DNA of 64,000 nt from DATBLE01 sp963791425 (GCA_963791425.1 CAWBSE010000003.1:1254163-1318162); one strand, 5' to 3'. Numbered from the stretch's first letter, positions 25,580 to 33,774 are shown. Notes: generated by a model not told the origin, from the letters alone. Translations and numbers: made by a program.

Positions 25580-25626
25580 GCGACGTTTAATCCCAAGGTC
25601 GCAGGTTCGGTGCCTGCCCGACCGCA
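25580..25626 (+). other. tRNA 3'-half fragment (Lys-like), not a full tRNA
   Basis: GTTTAATCC resembles an anticodon-loop region, followed by GGTCGCAGGTTCGGTGCCTGCC, in which GCAGG/CCTGC pair around a TTCGGTG loop as a T-arm. No matching 5' acceptor strand or D-arm precedes it. It could be a tRNA-derived attachment-site remnant. Confidence 0.45.
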
Positions 25627-25654
25627 AACCGAGCCGGCAGCTCCCCCGCTCCGG

Positions 25655-26305
25655 TCACACGCGGTTCCGTCCATTTCGGGGTGAAGTCGTCCACTTGGCG
25701 TGATGCTTCTGGGCCCAGTCTTCACGGACGGTCCCTAGGGTCATGCCGCGAAGCGCGTGTCGGGTGGTCGGGTGGATGAGCGACAGGTAGAGGTGGCCGA
25801 CGACGATCACGATCGAGAGGTACATCAGGGTGTCGTGGAGGTAGACGGTGCCGCCGAGCCGGAAGCGCGTGTCACGCTCGCCGTACCAGAGCAGCAGGCC
25901 CGAGACGAAGAACAGGGTCGCAAATGCCGCGGTGAGGATGGCGTTGACCTTCTGGCCGGCGTTGAAGCGGCCCTGCGGGCGGTGGGTGTCGCCGGCGAGG
26001 AAGCGGCGGTCGTCGCGGTCGAAGAGGTCGATCTCGCGGGCGGTTTGCGCGACTGCGCGCCGGTTGCCGAGCAGGGAGATCAGGAGGATCGCTCCGGCCC
26101 AGGAGATCCCGGTCCAGAAGTGGACGTCCTTGATCAACGGGCGCCTGGCGATCGCCGTAGAGAGCGAGGGGAGGTAGAGGACGAGTCCGGAGCCGAGCAG
26201 GACGAAGAACGCGCTCGCGTGCACCCAGTGGAGGAGCCGCTCGGTCAGCGTGAACCGTGTGACGTAGCGCGGGCGGGGCTCTGCGGCGTGGGTTGCGCTA
26301 GCCAT
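25655..26305 (-). CDS. Cytochrome b561-type membrane protein
   Basis: 216 residues with four hydrophobic segments and the motifs TERLLHWVHASAFFVLLGSG, KDVHFWTGISWAG, LHDTLMYLSIVIVVGHLYLSLIHP, which supply the His residues for haem b. It resembles formate-dehydrogenase-gamma/YedZ-like cytochromes. ATG 26305 overlaps the stop of the molybdo-oxidoreductase gene by 8 bases; an upstream GTG at 26323 is an alternative. It probably passes electrons from the oxidoreductase to the quinone pool; that is inference from gene order. Confidence 0.85.
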   Translation of the reverse strand: MASATHAAEPRPRYVTRFTLTERLLHWVHASAFFVLLGSGLVLYLPSLSTAIARRPLIKDVHFWTGISWAGAILLISLLGNRRAVAQTAREIDLFDRDDRRFLAGDTHRPQGRFNAGQKVNAILTAAFATLFFVSGLLLWYGERDTRFRLGGTVYLHDTLMYLSIVIVVGHLYLSLIHPTTRHALRGMTLGTVREDWAQKHHAKWTTSPRNGRNRV

Positions 26306-27023
26306 AGCCGTTCGACCTTCCAACCCAGGCGTTGACGTCGTAGCCGCGTTGTTCCCAGTAGCCGGACCCGGGTCTCGCGACGAGCTCGATCCGGTCGACC
26401 CATTTGACGTTCTTGTATCCGTACATGTCGGGGATCACGACCCGCGCGGGGGCGCCGTGCTGGCGGGGGAGCGGCTTCCCGTCGAGTTCGTAGGCGAGCA
26501 TCACGTCGCGAAGCCCGACCTGGCGCATCTGCAGGTAGTCGTCGTAGGGGCTCTCGGCCGAGACGAAGCGCAGCGCGTGGGCTTCCGGCAGCGGTTTCGC
26601 CGCCGCGAGCAGGTCGTGGAAGCGGACACCGCCCCAGTGAACCTTGTTCACGATCCATCCGGTCACGCAGTGGAAGGTCGAGATCTGCTCGGCCTTCGGG
26701 AGGGCGAGCAGCTCCTGGTAGGAGAGTTCCATGGGCCGCTCGACGAGGCCGTCGATGCGGAGCCGCCAGGAGGCCGGGTCGAATCTCGGCATCGAGCTTG
26801 CGACGGTGTAGATCCGCCAGCCGCTCGACGGGATGATCCGGGTGAGGCCGGTCGCGTCCGAGATCGGATTGGTCAGACGGCTCGTCACGTGGGAGATCGT
26901 CTTGCCGTAGAAGAGCGTCGCGACGCCGGCACCGACGACGCCGACGAACCCGGCGCGGCCGAGCCGCCGCGCGCCCAGGTTCTCGCGCGGCGACTCGGGA
27001 AGCTGATCGTGATCGGGCACCAC
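26298..27023 (-). CDS. Molybdopterin-dependent oxidoreductase (sulfite-oxidase/YedY fold)
   Basis: 241 residues. FHCVTGW (about residue 117) carries the Cys that binds the molybdenum cofactor. The N terminus has a Tat-like signal (RRLGRAGF followed by VGVVGAGVATLF), suggesting export after cofactor insertion. Further family patterns are LPRQHGAPARVVIPDMYGYKNVKWV. It overlaps the downstream cytochrome b gene, forming a two-gene unit with the CHRD protein 5 bases upstream. The substrate is unknown. Confidence 0.88.
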   Translation of the reverse strand: MVPDHDQLPESPRENLGARRLGRAGFVGVVGAGVATLFYGKTISHVTSRLTNPISDATGLTRIIPSSGWRIYTVASSMPRFDPASWRLRIDGLVERPMELSYQELLALPKAEQISTFHCVTGWIVNKVHWGGVRFHDLLAAAKPLPEAHALRFVSAESPYDDYLQMRQVGLRDVMLAYELDGKPLPRQHGAPARVVIPDMYGYKNVKWVDRIELVARPGSGYWEQRGYDVNAWVGRSNGYG

Positions 27024-27028
27024 GCTCC

Positions 27029-27448
27029 CTACATGTGGGCCATGCCGGCGAAGAGCATGCCGCGCAGATCGCCGGGGTGGGCCTTCGTGTCGACCCAGAC
27101 CGAGTACTTGGCCGGCGCCGACTCCAGGTGCTGGAGGGTCATCTCGGACGCGGTTGTACAGCCCTTCTTCGTATAGGTGGTGCCGAGTCGGACGACAACG
27201 GGGTTGCCGGTCCCGACGGTGTGGATCGCTGCACCGGTGATTCCCTTCGTCGGGACGTCGAACGTCCAGCAGACCTTCTTGCCCTTCGCGTTCACGGTCA
27301 GGTTGACGATCCCGTGCTCGCCCATCCCGGCCAGACGGGCCGCGAGCACCGGGTGCATGCCGGCGGCAAGCGCGGTTGGAGCGGCTACGGCGATGCCGGC
27401 GGCCGCGAGGAGCGAGGTGGACAGTGCAATGCGACGCAACAGATTCAC
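27029..27448 (-). CDS. Secreted CHRD-domain protein
   Basis: 139 residues: a signal peptide (LLRRIALSTSLLAAAGIAVAAPTALAAG) and a CHRD (chordin-type) domain ending in AHPGDLRGMLFAG, the family's characteristic C-terminal motif. Two Cys (VCWTF, KKGCTT) could form a disulfide. GTG 27448 is preferred because AAGGAGG lies 6 bases upstream. Role unknown; the family is extracytoplasmic and it may be part of the same transcript as the oxidoreductase. Confidence 0.78.
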   Translation of the reverse strand: MNLLRRIALSTSLLAAAGIAVAAPTALAAGMHPVLAARLAGMGEHGIVNLTVNAKGKKVCWTFDVPTKGITGAAIHTVGTGNPVVVRLGTTYTKKGCTTASEMTLQHLESAPAKYSVWVDTKAHPGDLRGMLFAGMAHM

Positions 27449-27590
27449 AGGTGCCTCCTTGTCGATTCTCGGCGACCGTAGCCCGGGCTGAAACGGGGCA
27501 CCATTACGAAAGACTGAAATCTCGAACAGCCCGGCCCCGCCGTAAGCAACCTTTAAGGACTTGGCCTCGCCACCTCTGGACAATGAGACG

Positions 27591-28268
27591 ATGGGCACTG
27601 TTCTCGTCGTCGACGACGAACCGGTCGTACGCGACGTCGTCGTCCGCTACCTGGAACAGGAGGGGTACCGGACGCTGCAGGCGGGCGACGGCGAGATGGC
27701 ACGTGAGCTCCTCGAGCGCGAAACGCCGAGCCTGGTCGTGCTCGATTTGATGCTCCCCGGAACGGACGGGCTGGCCCTGTGCGGCTGGATCCGGGCCCGG
27801 TCGCAATTGCCCGTGATCATGGTCACCGCCCTGGCCGAGGAGGCCGACCGGCTGGCCGGTCTCGAGCTCGGCGCGGACGACTACCTGACCAAGCCGTTCT
27901 CACCGCGCGAGCTGGTCGCGCGGGTGAATGCCGTCCTGCGACGAGCGTCCGCGCCGAGCGTCCCGGCGGAACGCATCGAGGTCGGCGATCTCGTCGTCGA
28001 CCCCGGCAGACGCGAGGTGCACAAGGGCGGCAAGCCGCTTCGCCTGACGACGCTCGAGTTCGACCTCCTCAGTTTCCTGGCCGGCAACCCGAACCGGGTG
28101 TTCTCGCGCGGGGCCCTGATGGAGCGCGTCTGGGGATACGCCTCGGTGCTCGACACGGGCACGGTCACCGTCCACGTCCGCCGGTTGCGCGAGAAGATCG
28201 AGGACGACCCCTCGCGGCCCCGGCACCTCGAGACGGTCTGGGGCGCCGGCTACCGGTTCACACCGTGA
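27591..28268 (+). CDS. OmpR-family response regulator
   Basis: 225 residues: a receiver domain with VVDDE (residues 6-10), phospho-Asp in VLDLMLPG (about 53) and Lys in LTKPF (about 103), then a winged-helix DNA-binding domain (RLTTLEFDLLSFLAGNPNRVFSRGALMERVWGY). ATG 27591 leads straight into the receiver. The TGA overlaps the kinase GTG (GTGA), so both are made together. Targets are unknown; the divergent CHRD/oxidoreductase operon is a candidate. Confidence 0.92.
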   Translation: MGTVLVVDDEPVVRDVVVRYLEQEGYRTLQAGDGEMARELLERETPSLVVLDLMLPGTDGLALCGWIRARSQLPVIMVTALAEEADRLAGLELGADDYLTKPFSPRELVARVNAVLRRASAPSVPAERIEVGDLVVDPGRREVHKGGKPLRLTTLEFDLLSFLAGNPNRVFSRGALMERVWGYASVLDTGTVTVHVRRLREKIEDDPSRPRHLETVWGAGYRFTP

Positions 28269-29338
28269 CCGAGGTCGCCGTCTTCCTCGTGCTCGGCACG
28301 GTGGCCGTCGGGGTCGCGGCGGCGCTTCTCCTCAGACTGCTACCCACGGTCAGCCTCCAACTGGCCGGGCTCGCGCTCCTCGCGGTCTTGCTGCCGCTCG
28401 CGGGCGTTCTCACCTCCGGCTGGGTCATGTTCCACATGCACGACGACGCCAAGATCCTCGCCGTCTCGTCCGCCGCAGCTCTCTCCGCCGTCGTCGGCGC
28501 GCTGCTTCTAGCCCGCTGGATCGTGAAGCCTCTCGAGCGGCTCCGCGCAGCCTCCGCCCAGCTCGCCGCCGGCGACCTCGCCACCCGCGCCCCGCAACAG
28601 GGCGCACGCGAGCTCGCCCAGATGGGCAGCTCATTCAATGCGATGGCCGAATCCATCGAGCAGCTCTTCGATGCCCGGCGAGAGCTCGTCGCCTGGGCCA
28701 GCCACGACCTGCGCACACCGCTCACGTCGATGCGGGCGATGCTCGAGGCTGCCGAAGACGGGCTCGCCGATCCCGCCGAGTACCTACCGGCGCTGAACCA
28801 CCAGGTCAGGACGCTGTCGATGCTCGTCGACGACCTGTTCGAGCTCGCCCGCATCGACGCCGGCGTCCTCCGCCTGGAGCTCCAAGACACCGACCTCGAC
28901 ACGGTCATCGAGTCCTGCCTGCGCGGAGTCGAGGCGGACGCGCGCGCCAAGCGAGTCCGGCTCCGCACGCAACTCGAAGCGCCGCTTCCGGCAGTTCGCT
29001 GCGCTCCCGAGAAGGTCGAGCGCGTCCTCTACAACCTCCTCACCAACGCTCTCCGCCACACCCCGGCCGACGGAGCGATCGCCGTTGTGGCGAGCCGGCA
29101 ACGCGGGACCGTGACGGTCGCCGTCGAGGACACCGGCGAGGGCGTCACCGGCGACGTGCGCGAGCGGATGTTCGAACGCTTCTGGCGAGGCGACTCGTCG
29201 CGAAGCTCACCGGGATCGGGGCTCGGTCTCGCGATCGCACGTGGCCTCGTCGAGGCACAGGGAGGTCGTATCTGGGCCGAGAACCGCCCCGAAGGCGGCG
29301 CGCGAATCTCATTCACGCTCCCCGCAGCAGGCATCTGA
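28265..29338 (+). CDS. Sensor histidine kinase
   Basis: 357 residues: two N-terminal membrane helices (about 3-22 and 30-52) with almost no external domain, a third helix (about 62-82), HAMP (WIVKPLERLRAASAQLAAGDL), phosphoacceptor motif ASHDLRTPLTSM, and ATPase boxes N (NLLTNALRHTP), G1 (VEDTGEGV) and G2 (GSGLGLAIARGL). The tiny sensor part suggests intramembrane sensing. GTG 28265 overlaps the regulator stop. Confidence 0.92.
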   Translation: MTEVAVFLVLGTVAVGVAAALLLRLLPTVSLQLAGLALLAVLLPLAGVLTSGWVMFHMHDDAKILAVSSAAALSAVVGALLLARWIVKPLERLRAASAQLAAGDLATRAPQQGARELAQMGSSFNAMAESIEQLFDARRELVAWASHDLRTPLTSMRAMLEAAEDGLADPAEYLPALNHQVRTLSMLVDDLFELARIDAGVLRLELQDTDLDTVIESCLRGVEADARAKRVRLRTQLEAPLPAVRCAPEKVERVLYNLLTNALRHTPADGAIAVVASRQRGTVTVAVEDTGEGVTGDVRERMFERFWRGDSSRSSPGSGLGLAIARGLVEAQGGRIWAENRPEGGARISFTLPAAGI

Positions 29339-29359
29339 GGGCGTTGTGGGGAGCGCACG

Positions 29360-29466
29360 TGCGATCTTGCCAGACAACGACTGCCGCCGCTGGCCGGCGG
29401 AATGCCCACAGCATGACCGGCGTGATCAGCAGTGGTCTGTGCCAGCGTTCCGCAATGTCCCCCGAG
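29360..29466 (-). repeat. Cassette repeat R1, extended form
   Basis: Core at 29441-29461 (minus strand GGGACATTGCGGAACGCTGG). The conserved part continues for about 80 more bases toward the kinase stop, through TGATCACGCCGGTC and GTCTGGCAAGATCGC, and is matched by R10 at 40059-40165. Confidence 0.75.
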
Positions 29467-29547
29467 CTGCCTTGGTACCGGCGAGGAGCAGGCTAAATGT
29501 GTTTGGATAGCGGATGAGAGCAGGAACCGTTCAGGAAGGAGTTTGTG

Positions 29548-29904
29548 ATGGCGGATTACGCGCTCTTCATCGGTTGGGGGGATCCCGTGCGTGGCCGCGA
29601 GGCGAAGAGCACGTCGGTCTTCGGCGACGCTGTTGCTCTGTGGACGAAGCTTCAGAGCGAGGGAGTGATCGAGAGCTGGTCGGCCTACTTCCTCGGGCCG
29701 CATGGAGGCGACCTCGGCGGGTTCTTCCTGCTGCACGGTGATCGCGAGAAGTTGGCGCTAGCGAGCGCCAGTGAGGAGATGGACGGAGTGCTCGAACGCG
29801 CCGCGATGGTCGTCGAGCGTCTAGGTGTAGTTCCGGCGATGACCGGTGCGGCGATCGAGTCGGCCATGGGGCGATACCTCGAACACGCGGCCGAGCTCTC
29901 ATAA
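29548..29904 (+). CDS. YCII-like small protein
   Basis: 118 residues. The start MADYALFIGWGDPV and the FFLLHGDREKLALASASEE segment resemble the YCII/dimeric alpha-beta barrel group, which includes enzymes and binding proteins of unknown reaction. GGAAGGAG lies 9 bases before ATG 29548 (a GTG is directly upstream). It is the only gene between repeats R1 and R2. Confidence 0.65.
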   Translation: MADYALFIGWGDPVRGREAKSTSVFGDAVALWTKLQSEGVIESWSAYFLGPHGGDLGGFFLLHGDREKLALASASEEMDGVLERAAMVVERLGVVPAMTGAAIESAMGRYLEHAAELS

Positions 29905-29954
29905 CCCGCACACCGGAGTAACTCAGGCCGCGCAGTGGAGGTGCACGCCCTCGG

Positions 29955-29985
29955 GTGCCCCAGTGTTCGGGAATGTCCCCCGAGC
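29955..29985 (-). repeat. Cassette repeat R2
   Basis: Minus-strand core GGGACATTCCCGAACACTGG, an exact consensus copy. It marks one end of the unit that is duplicated at 59010-59452. Confidence 0.8.
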
Positions 29986-30006
29986 GGGTGCGCCTGAAGC
30001 GGAGGC

Positions 30007-30270
30007 CTAGGCTTCGGTGAGGATCACCAGAGTCTCGGGCAGCACGCCGTCATATTCCATCGCGTCGGCCATCTCCGGGTTCTGCATCGCCGTCATAAGG
30101 GCGTCCATGTCGGCAACATCCATGAGCACCGCCACGCGCGTCGGGTTCTCCTGGTCGACGAACGTCCGAATGTTGGTGACGCCGAGAGGGCCGAACACTT
30201 CTTCGCGCTTCGGCGAAGCGAGCCAGTGCTGCGTGTCCTTCACCTCGTGGTAGCCGATCACTGTTGGCAT
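30007..30270 (-). CDS. Small conserved protein, copy A of a duplicated cassette gene
   Basis: 87 residues beginning MPTVIGYHEVKDTQHWL, with VAVLMDVADMDALMTAMQNPEMADAM in the middle; probably a small alpha-beta barrel protein, but I do not recognise the family. It differs from the gene at 59136-59399 at only three residues (N/T, D/N and Y/H). Upstream leader and downstream tail are also shared. It lies alone between R2 and R3. Confidence 0.75.
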   Translation of the reverse strand: MPTVIGYHEVKDTQHWLASPKREEVFGPLGVTNIRTFVDQENPTRVAVLMDVADMDALMTAMQNPEMADAMEYDGVLPETLVILTEA

Positions 30271-30367
30271 CTTCGCTCCCGTCCGTGGTCGAGTTGTCCC
30301 TTCGGGAGCGACTATCTCAGAGAAGGCTCGCCGGCGACGACCGACATCGTGGGAGATGACGGCTCCC

Positions 30368-30394
30368 TGCGCCAGCGTTCGGGAATGTCCCCTG
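30368..30394 (-). repeat. Cassette repeat R3
   Basis: Minus-strand core GGGACATTCCCGAACGCTGG. It marks the upstream end of the duplicated unit; similarity with R12 begins in this core and continues into the gene leader. Confidence 0.8.
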
Positions 30395-30512
30395 GAGAAG
30401 TGACGCCGGTGCTGGAAGAGATGAGTTTTCGCTTGTCAGCCAGTCTCCACTGCGTACGGATCCGTAATTGCATCGAACGGTGTCGCCTACATCACCGATT
30501 TCAGGAGGCAAC

Positions 30513-31187
30513 TTGAAGCTTCTTCTCACGTCCGCCGGCATCAAGAACGCCCCCATCCACGACGCACTGGTCGACCTGCTGGGCAAACCGATCAGCGAGT
30601 CCAGCGCCCTCTGCATCCCCACCGCGATGTACGGGCACCCCTGGGTCGGTCCCGGCGAGAAGGCGTGGCAGTTCATCAGTGGGCAAGAACCCAACTGCCC
30701 GATGTGCGAGCTGGGCTGGAAGTCCTTGGGAGTGCTGGAGCTGACCGCGCTACCCAGCATCGACGAAGAACGCTGGGTTCCCCTGGTCCAGGAGACCGAC
30801 GTCCTGCTGGCCTCAGGCGGCGATGCCCTGTACCTGTGCCACTGGATGCGGCAGTCCCGGTTGGCGGACCTGCTGCCGTCGCTGGACAAGACGGTCTGGG
30901 TGGGACTGAGCGCCGGGAGCATGGTGATGACCCCCAGGATCGGGGGCGCCTTCGTCGGCTGGAAGCCGCCCACAGGTGGTGACGAAACGCTCGGGTTCGT
31001 CGACTTCTCGATCTTCCCGCACGTGGATCACGAGGACTTGCCGGAGAACACAATGGCCAACGCAGAGAAGTGGGCGGCCGGCTTGTCGGGGCCGGCGTAC
31101 GCGATCGATGACGAGACCGCCATCAAGGTGACCGACGGCACCGTCGAAGTCGTTTCCGAAGGGGAGTGGAAGCTGTTCACGCCCTGA
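30513..31187 (+). CDS. Peptidase S51 (dipeptidase E-like)
   Basis: 224 residues. The nucleophile elbow GLSAGSMV (about residue 134) and VLLASGGDALYL are the family motifs, and the final half carries the FVDFSIFPHVDHED segment that supplies a His. S51 peptidases cleave aspartyl dipeptides. TTG 30513 is the start: AGGAGG ends 5 bases before it and no better codon fits the domain boundary. Single gene between R3 and R4. Confidence 0.82.
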   Translation: MKLLLTSAGIKNAPIHDALVDLLGKPISESSALCIPTAMYGHPWVGPGEKAWQFISGQEPNCPMCELGWKSLGVLELTALPSIDEERWVPLVQETDVLLASGGDALYLCHWMRQSRLADLLPSLDKTVWVGLSAGSMVMTPRIGGAFVGWKPPTGGDETLGFVDFSIFPHVDHEDLPENTMANAEKWAAGLSGPAYAIDDETAIKVTDGTVEVVSEGEWKLFTP

Positions 31188-31195
31188 GGCCTCCC

Positions 31196-31216
31196 GCGCC
31201 GGTGCTCGGGAATGCT
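31196..31216 (-). repeat. Cassette repeat R4, degenerate
   Basis: Minus-strand GCATTCCCGAGCACCGGCGC matches the consensus CATTCCCGAACACTGGCGC at 17 of 19 positions but lacks the GGGA edge. Confidence 0.55.
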
Positions 31217-31220
31217 GCGG

Positions 31221-32111
31221 CTAGCGGCTTCCTTCGCTTGCCGAGTAGGCCGGACCGGCGCCGAGGCGGGCGGTGACGGAGCCGAGGGCAAGGGCGACGA
31301 TCGGGACGATGAGCAGCAGGACGAGTCCGCTGCCGAGGTTGTCGCTGACCGCATAGGTGGCGAGGTCGTGTGTCCCGCTCCGGTGGAAGTCGCGGAGTAG
31401 GCCGGAATCGTAGGGTCGACCGTCTCTCAGGTAGGTCTCTGTGACCCAGATGACAAAGGCAGAGAGGCCACCGATGATCCCGCTCCAGAGAGCGGCTTGC
31501 CTGCCCGCCCTGGCGTCGCTTGTCGAGCGTCCGGCGAGAGCCGCAATGCAAGCGGGGCCGAGCAGAACGATCATGAGAGGGAGGGCGACCCAGCTCTTGA
31601 GGAGGTGTGTGGGAGCGAGGATGACGAACCAGCCGCCGCCGATGAGGAGGCCGCCGGTCAGTCCGTACCGGCTGGCGGTGCTCGTGTGGCCCGTCCTTTC
31701 GCCCGAGAGGGTGAGCGCGATCAACGCGTAGCCTGCAAGGACGACAAGGAAGAGCGTCACCGAAGCCCAGGTGCCGGGGTCGGAGCGCAGTTCGGGGTAG
31801 TGCACCAGGCCGTAGGTGGCGAGACAGAGGGCGGCTGCGATACCCACGAAGACGAAGGCGCGGCTGTTTGCCGTGCCGGGCGCGGGCCGACGGGCCAGCG
31901 CCCGGAGGCGGATCAGCGCTGCTGCCCGGGCGCAGCCGAGACCGAACCGCCAGCGTGCCCCCTGCCCGTGGACATAGCTGTACTCGTTTCGCATCGCCTC
32001 TTGCCACTCCTGATGTCCGGGAGGGAGGCCGCGTGTTACGAAGACGAGAAGGGCGGCAGTACGGTCGTTCTCGTGGGAAAGCGAGCGAAGTTGTCGAAGC
32101 GCGCGCGTCAC
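31221..32111 (-). CDS. Multi-pass membrane protein downstream of PadR regulator
   Basis: At least 296 residues from GTG 32111, with about six hydrophobic segments in the C-terminal two thirds (for example AFVFVGIAAALCLATYGLV and GLLIGGGWFVILAP). The N-terminal cytoplasmic part contains HQEWQEAMRNEY. The frame stays open upstream of GTG 32111 and encodes another hydrophobic helix (IGGFFVLALGVLF) back to the PadR stop region, but contains no ATG/GTG/TTG there, so the true start may be non-canonical. It follows the PadR gene closely, a common arrangement for PadR-controlled membrane proteins. Confidence 0.7.
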   Translation of the reverse strand: MTRALRQLRSLSHENDRTAALLVFVTRGLPPGHQEWQEAMRNEYSYVHGQGARWRFGLGCARAAALIRLRALARRPAPGTANSRAFVFVGIAAALCLATYGLVHYPELRSDPGTWASVTLFLVVLAGYALIALTLSGERTGHTSTASRYGLTGGLLIGGGWFVILAPTHLLKSWVALPLMIVLLGPACIAALAGRSTSDARAGRQAALWSGIIGGLSAFVIWVTETYLRDGRPYDSGLLRDFHRSGTHDLATYAVSDNLGSGLVLLLIVPIVALALGSVTARLGAGPAYSASEGSR

Positions 32112-32167
32112 GGCGGGAACAACTCGCGTGGCGAAGAGGACGCCGAGTGCGAGGACGAAGAAGCCGC

Positions 32168-32488
32168 CTATGACGCACCCCGGAGTTCGGGACGCCGGCG
32201 AGACCGAGCCGGAGCGGACGGGGTGTGCGCTTGCGCTCGCGCGTACTCGAGCCCGAGTCCCGTGAGCCGGTACAGATGGCGCGGTGGTCTGCCCTGGGTC
32301 AGGTCGGTCTCCCAGTGCGATTCGAGCAGATCGCGATCGGAAAGCCGCACCAGAATTGGGTAGAGCGACCCGGACTGGAGCCCAACCTCAAGGCTCAACT
32401 CGTACCCGTAGCGCCACTCGGCTGGGCGGGTGGCCAGTGCCGAAAGCACCTTTGCAGTCTGCGGTGAAACGCGACGAGCGCGGGCCAT
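32168..32488 (-). CDS. PadR-family transcriptional regulator
   Basis: 106 residues with the PadR winged helix: LSALATRPAEWRYGYELSLEVGLQSGSLYPILVRLSDRDLLESHWE, followed by the RHLYRLTGLG wing. It is of the short PadR-s2 type. It probably represses itself and the membrane protein directly downstream. ATG 32488 follows a short or absent leader. Confidence 0.9.
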   Translation of the reverse strand: MARARRVSPQTAKVLSALATRPAEWRYGYELSLEVGLQSGSLYPILVRLSDRDLLESHWETDLTQGRPPRHLYRLTGLGLEYARAQAHTPSAPARSRRRPELRGAS

Positions 32489-32494
32489 CGCCCA

Positions 32495-32509
32495 TAAGTC
32501 TACCTAGAT
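32495..32509. promoter_or_regulatory. Possible PadR operator
   Basis: AAGTCTACCTAGATT contains an imperfect dyad (TCTAcc/TAGA) immediately upstream of the PadR start, where an autoregulatory operator would be expected. Confidence 0.35.
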
Positions 32510-32546
32510 TGATTTATTGCTGCAAGGACTGCTCTCTCCCTCCGGC

Positions 32547-32684
32547 TCAGGGCCCCTGAGCGACGACTGTTCGGGCGTCGAGCAGGTAGCCGACCTTGAC
32601 GGCTGTTTCCCAGTTCCAGGTTGGGTAGTCGCAGCGTCCGTCGCGTGCGGCCCATAGTCGCCATGTCTTGCGGAGGAGCGCCAT
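32547..32684 (-). CDS. Possible 45-residue Trp-rich protein or remnant
   Basis: From ATG 32684 the frame reads MALLRKTWRLWAARDGRCDY and ends in DARTVVAQGP before TGA 32547-32549. Its composition (three Trp-containing motifs, YPTWNWE) looks protein-like rather than random. The stop lies inside a palindrome CTCAGGGCCCCTGAG that could act as a terminator. It may be the C-terminal remnant of a longer gene. Apart from this the 32489-32812 gap holds only the PadR operator. Confidence 0.3.
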   Translation of the reverse strand: MALLRKTWRLWAARDGRCDYPTWNWETAVKVGYLLDARTVVAQGP

Positions 32685-32812
32685 CGTGCACATTGACTAG
32701 GCGATTACCCGCCGGGAGACCGTCACGACTGGCCCCTTGAGTGTCTTCAGGAGCCAGGGTGGGAGGGGGGTCAACGACGCAGCGGGATGGGTGCGCCGTA
32801 GAGTTAGGCCCG

Positions 32813-33583
32813 ATGCGACTGATCGGTTTGCCGCTGCTCCACGAGGAGGAAGCCGAAGGGATCGTCTCATCGGTATTCGTCGACATTCGAACGCGGATGC
32901 CGTTCGTGCCGGCGTTGTTCAAGGCCTTGGCCGCCGACCCAGAGGCGCTCGTGGCGGCTTGGTTGCAGGCGCGCGCGATCTACGACGACCCGCGCTCGCC
33001 CGCTGCGGCGAGTGAGATCCGAAGGAGCGCTCAGGTCAGCATCGGCTTTCAGCCGAGCCGCCGAGTCTGCGAGGCGGTGACACCGTTCGCCACTGAGCTC
33101 CCGTTCATGCTGCTGATCGTGACCTCGCTCCAGCTTTCGCTCAGCGGCGAATTAGTTCGGCAGCCCACGCCTAAACCGGACCTCCCGGCAGCGGCACCCG
33201 TACCCGAGCCTGAGTTCTCTGACCGCGGCGAGCATCCGCTGTTCCCGGAGATCTGCTCGCTCTACGGGACACAGCATCTCCCGAGCATCTTCCGGACGCT
33301 GGCAGCGAACGGGGTGCTCGAGGAGACGTGGAACGCGATCGGCCCCTTCCTGGCGAGCCCCGAAGGAGCGATCGCGGTCGCCCGAGTGAGCTCGGTAGCC
33401 GACAATCGGGCACGCGCGATGCCCGACGTCGCGTCATTCGCCGTCGACGGCGCCCGACCGATCCTCGACCAGTTCTCGCTAGCCCTACCGCGCAACCTGA
33501 TCCTCGCGATCACCGGGCGCGGGGACTACCGGCCGGACCGATCGACCAACCGTGATCGAGCCAGCGCGGACGACACCGTTTAG
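32813..33583 (+). CDS. DehI-like (halocarboxylic acid dehydrogenase family) protein
   Basis: 256 residues. HLPSIFRTLAANGVLEETWNAIGPFL in the C-terminal half resembles the repeated helical unit of the DehI family, whose founding member removes halogen from 2-haloacids. The N-terminal half (VPALFKALAADPEALVAAWLQAR) looks like a second, related unit, consistent with that family's internal duplication. ATG 32813 starts the conserved part. Catalytic residues were not confirmed, so the activity is only suggested. Confidence 0.5.
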   Translation: MRLIGLPLLHEEEAEGIVSSVFVDIRTRMPFVPALFKALAADPEALVAAWLQARAIYDDPRSPAAASEIRRSAQVSIGFQPSRRVCEAVTPFATELPFMLLIVTSLQLSLSGELVRQPTPKPDLPAAAPVPEPEFSDRGEHPLFPEICSLYGTQHLPSIFRTLAANGVLEETWNAIGPFLASPEGAIAVARVSSVADNRARAMPDVASFAVDGARPILDQFSLALPRNLILAITGRGDYRPDRSTNRDRASADDTV

Positions 33584-33633
33584 TCGGTTCTCAGGCTTGT
33601 CCTTCCCGCGATGGAGGGCCGAGCCCACGCCGG

Positions 33634-33729
33634 GGCATCTACGCCGACGTGCGCGGATACATCAACGTCCGTGACCTCGGAAACGGCGAGAGCAACGCGT
33701 CGAACATCGACTTCCACCTTCTGCCGTAG
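33634..33729 (+). pseudogene. C-terminal gene remnant
   Basis: The frame reads GIYADVRGYINVRDLGNG...SNIDFHLLP and stops at TAG 33727-33729, immediately before a strong terminator hairpin. It has no plausible start upstream, so it appears to be the 3' end of a lost gene whose terminator is still in place. Family unknown. Confidence 0.4.
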
Positions 33730-33750
33730 ATCAACGGTCCGACTCGTAAC

Positions 33751-33774
33751 GGAGGCCCGCCCCGGCGGGCCTCC
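33751..33774 (+). terminator. Hairpin terminator
   Basis: GGAGGCCCGCC pairs with GGCGGGCCTCC around a 2-base loop. It follows the gene remnant ending at 33729. Confidence 0.65.
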
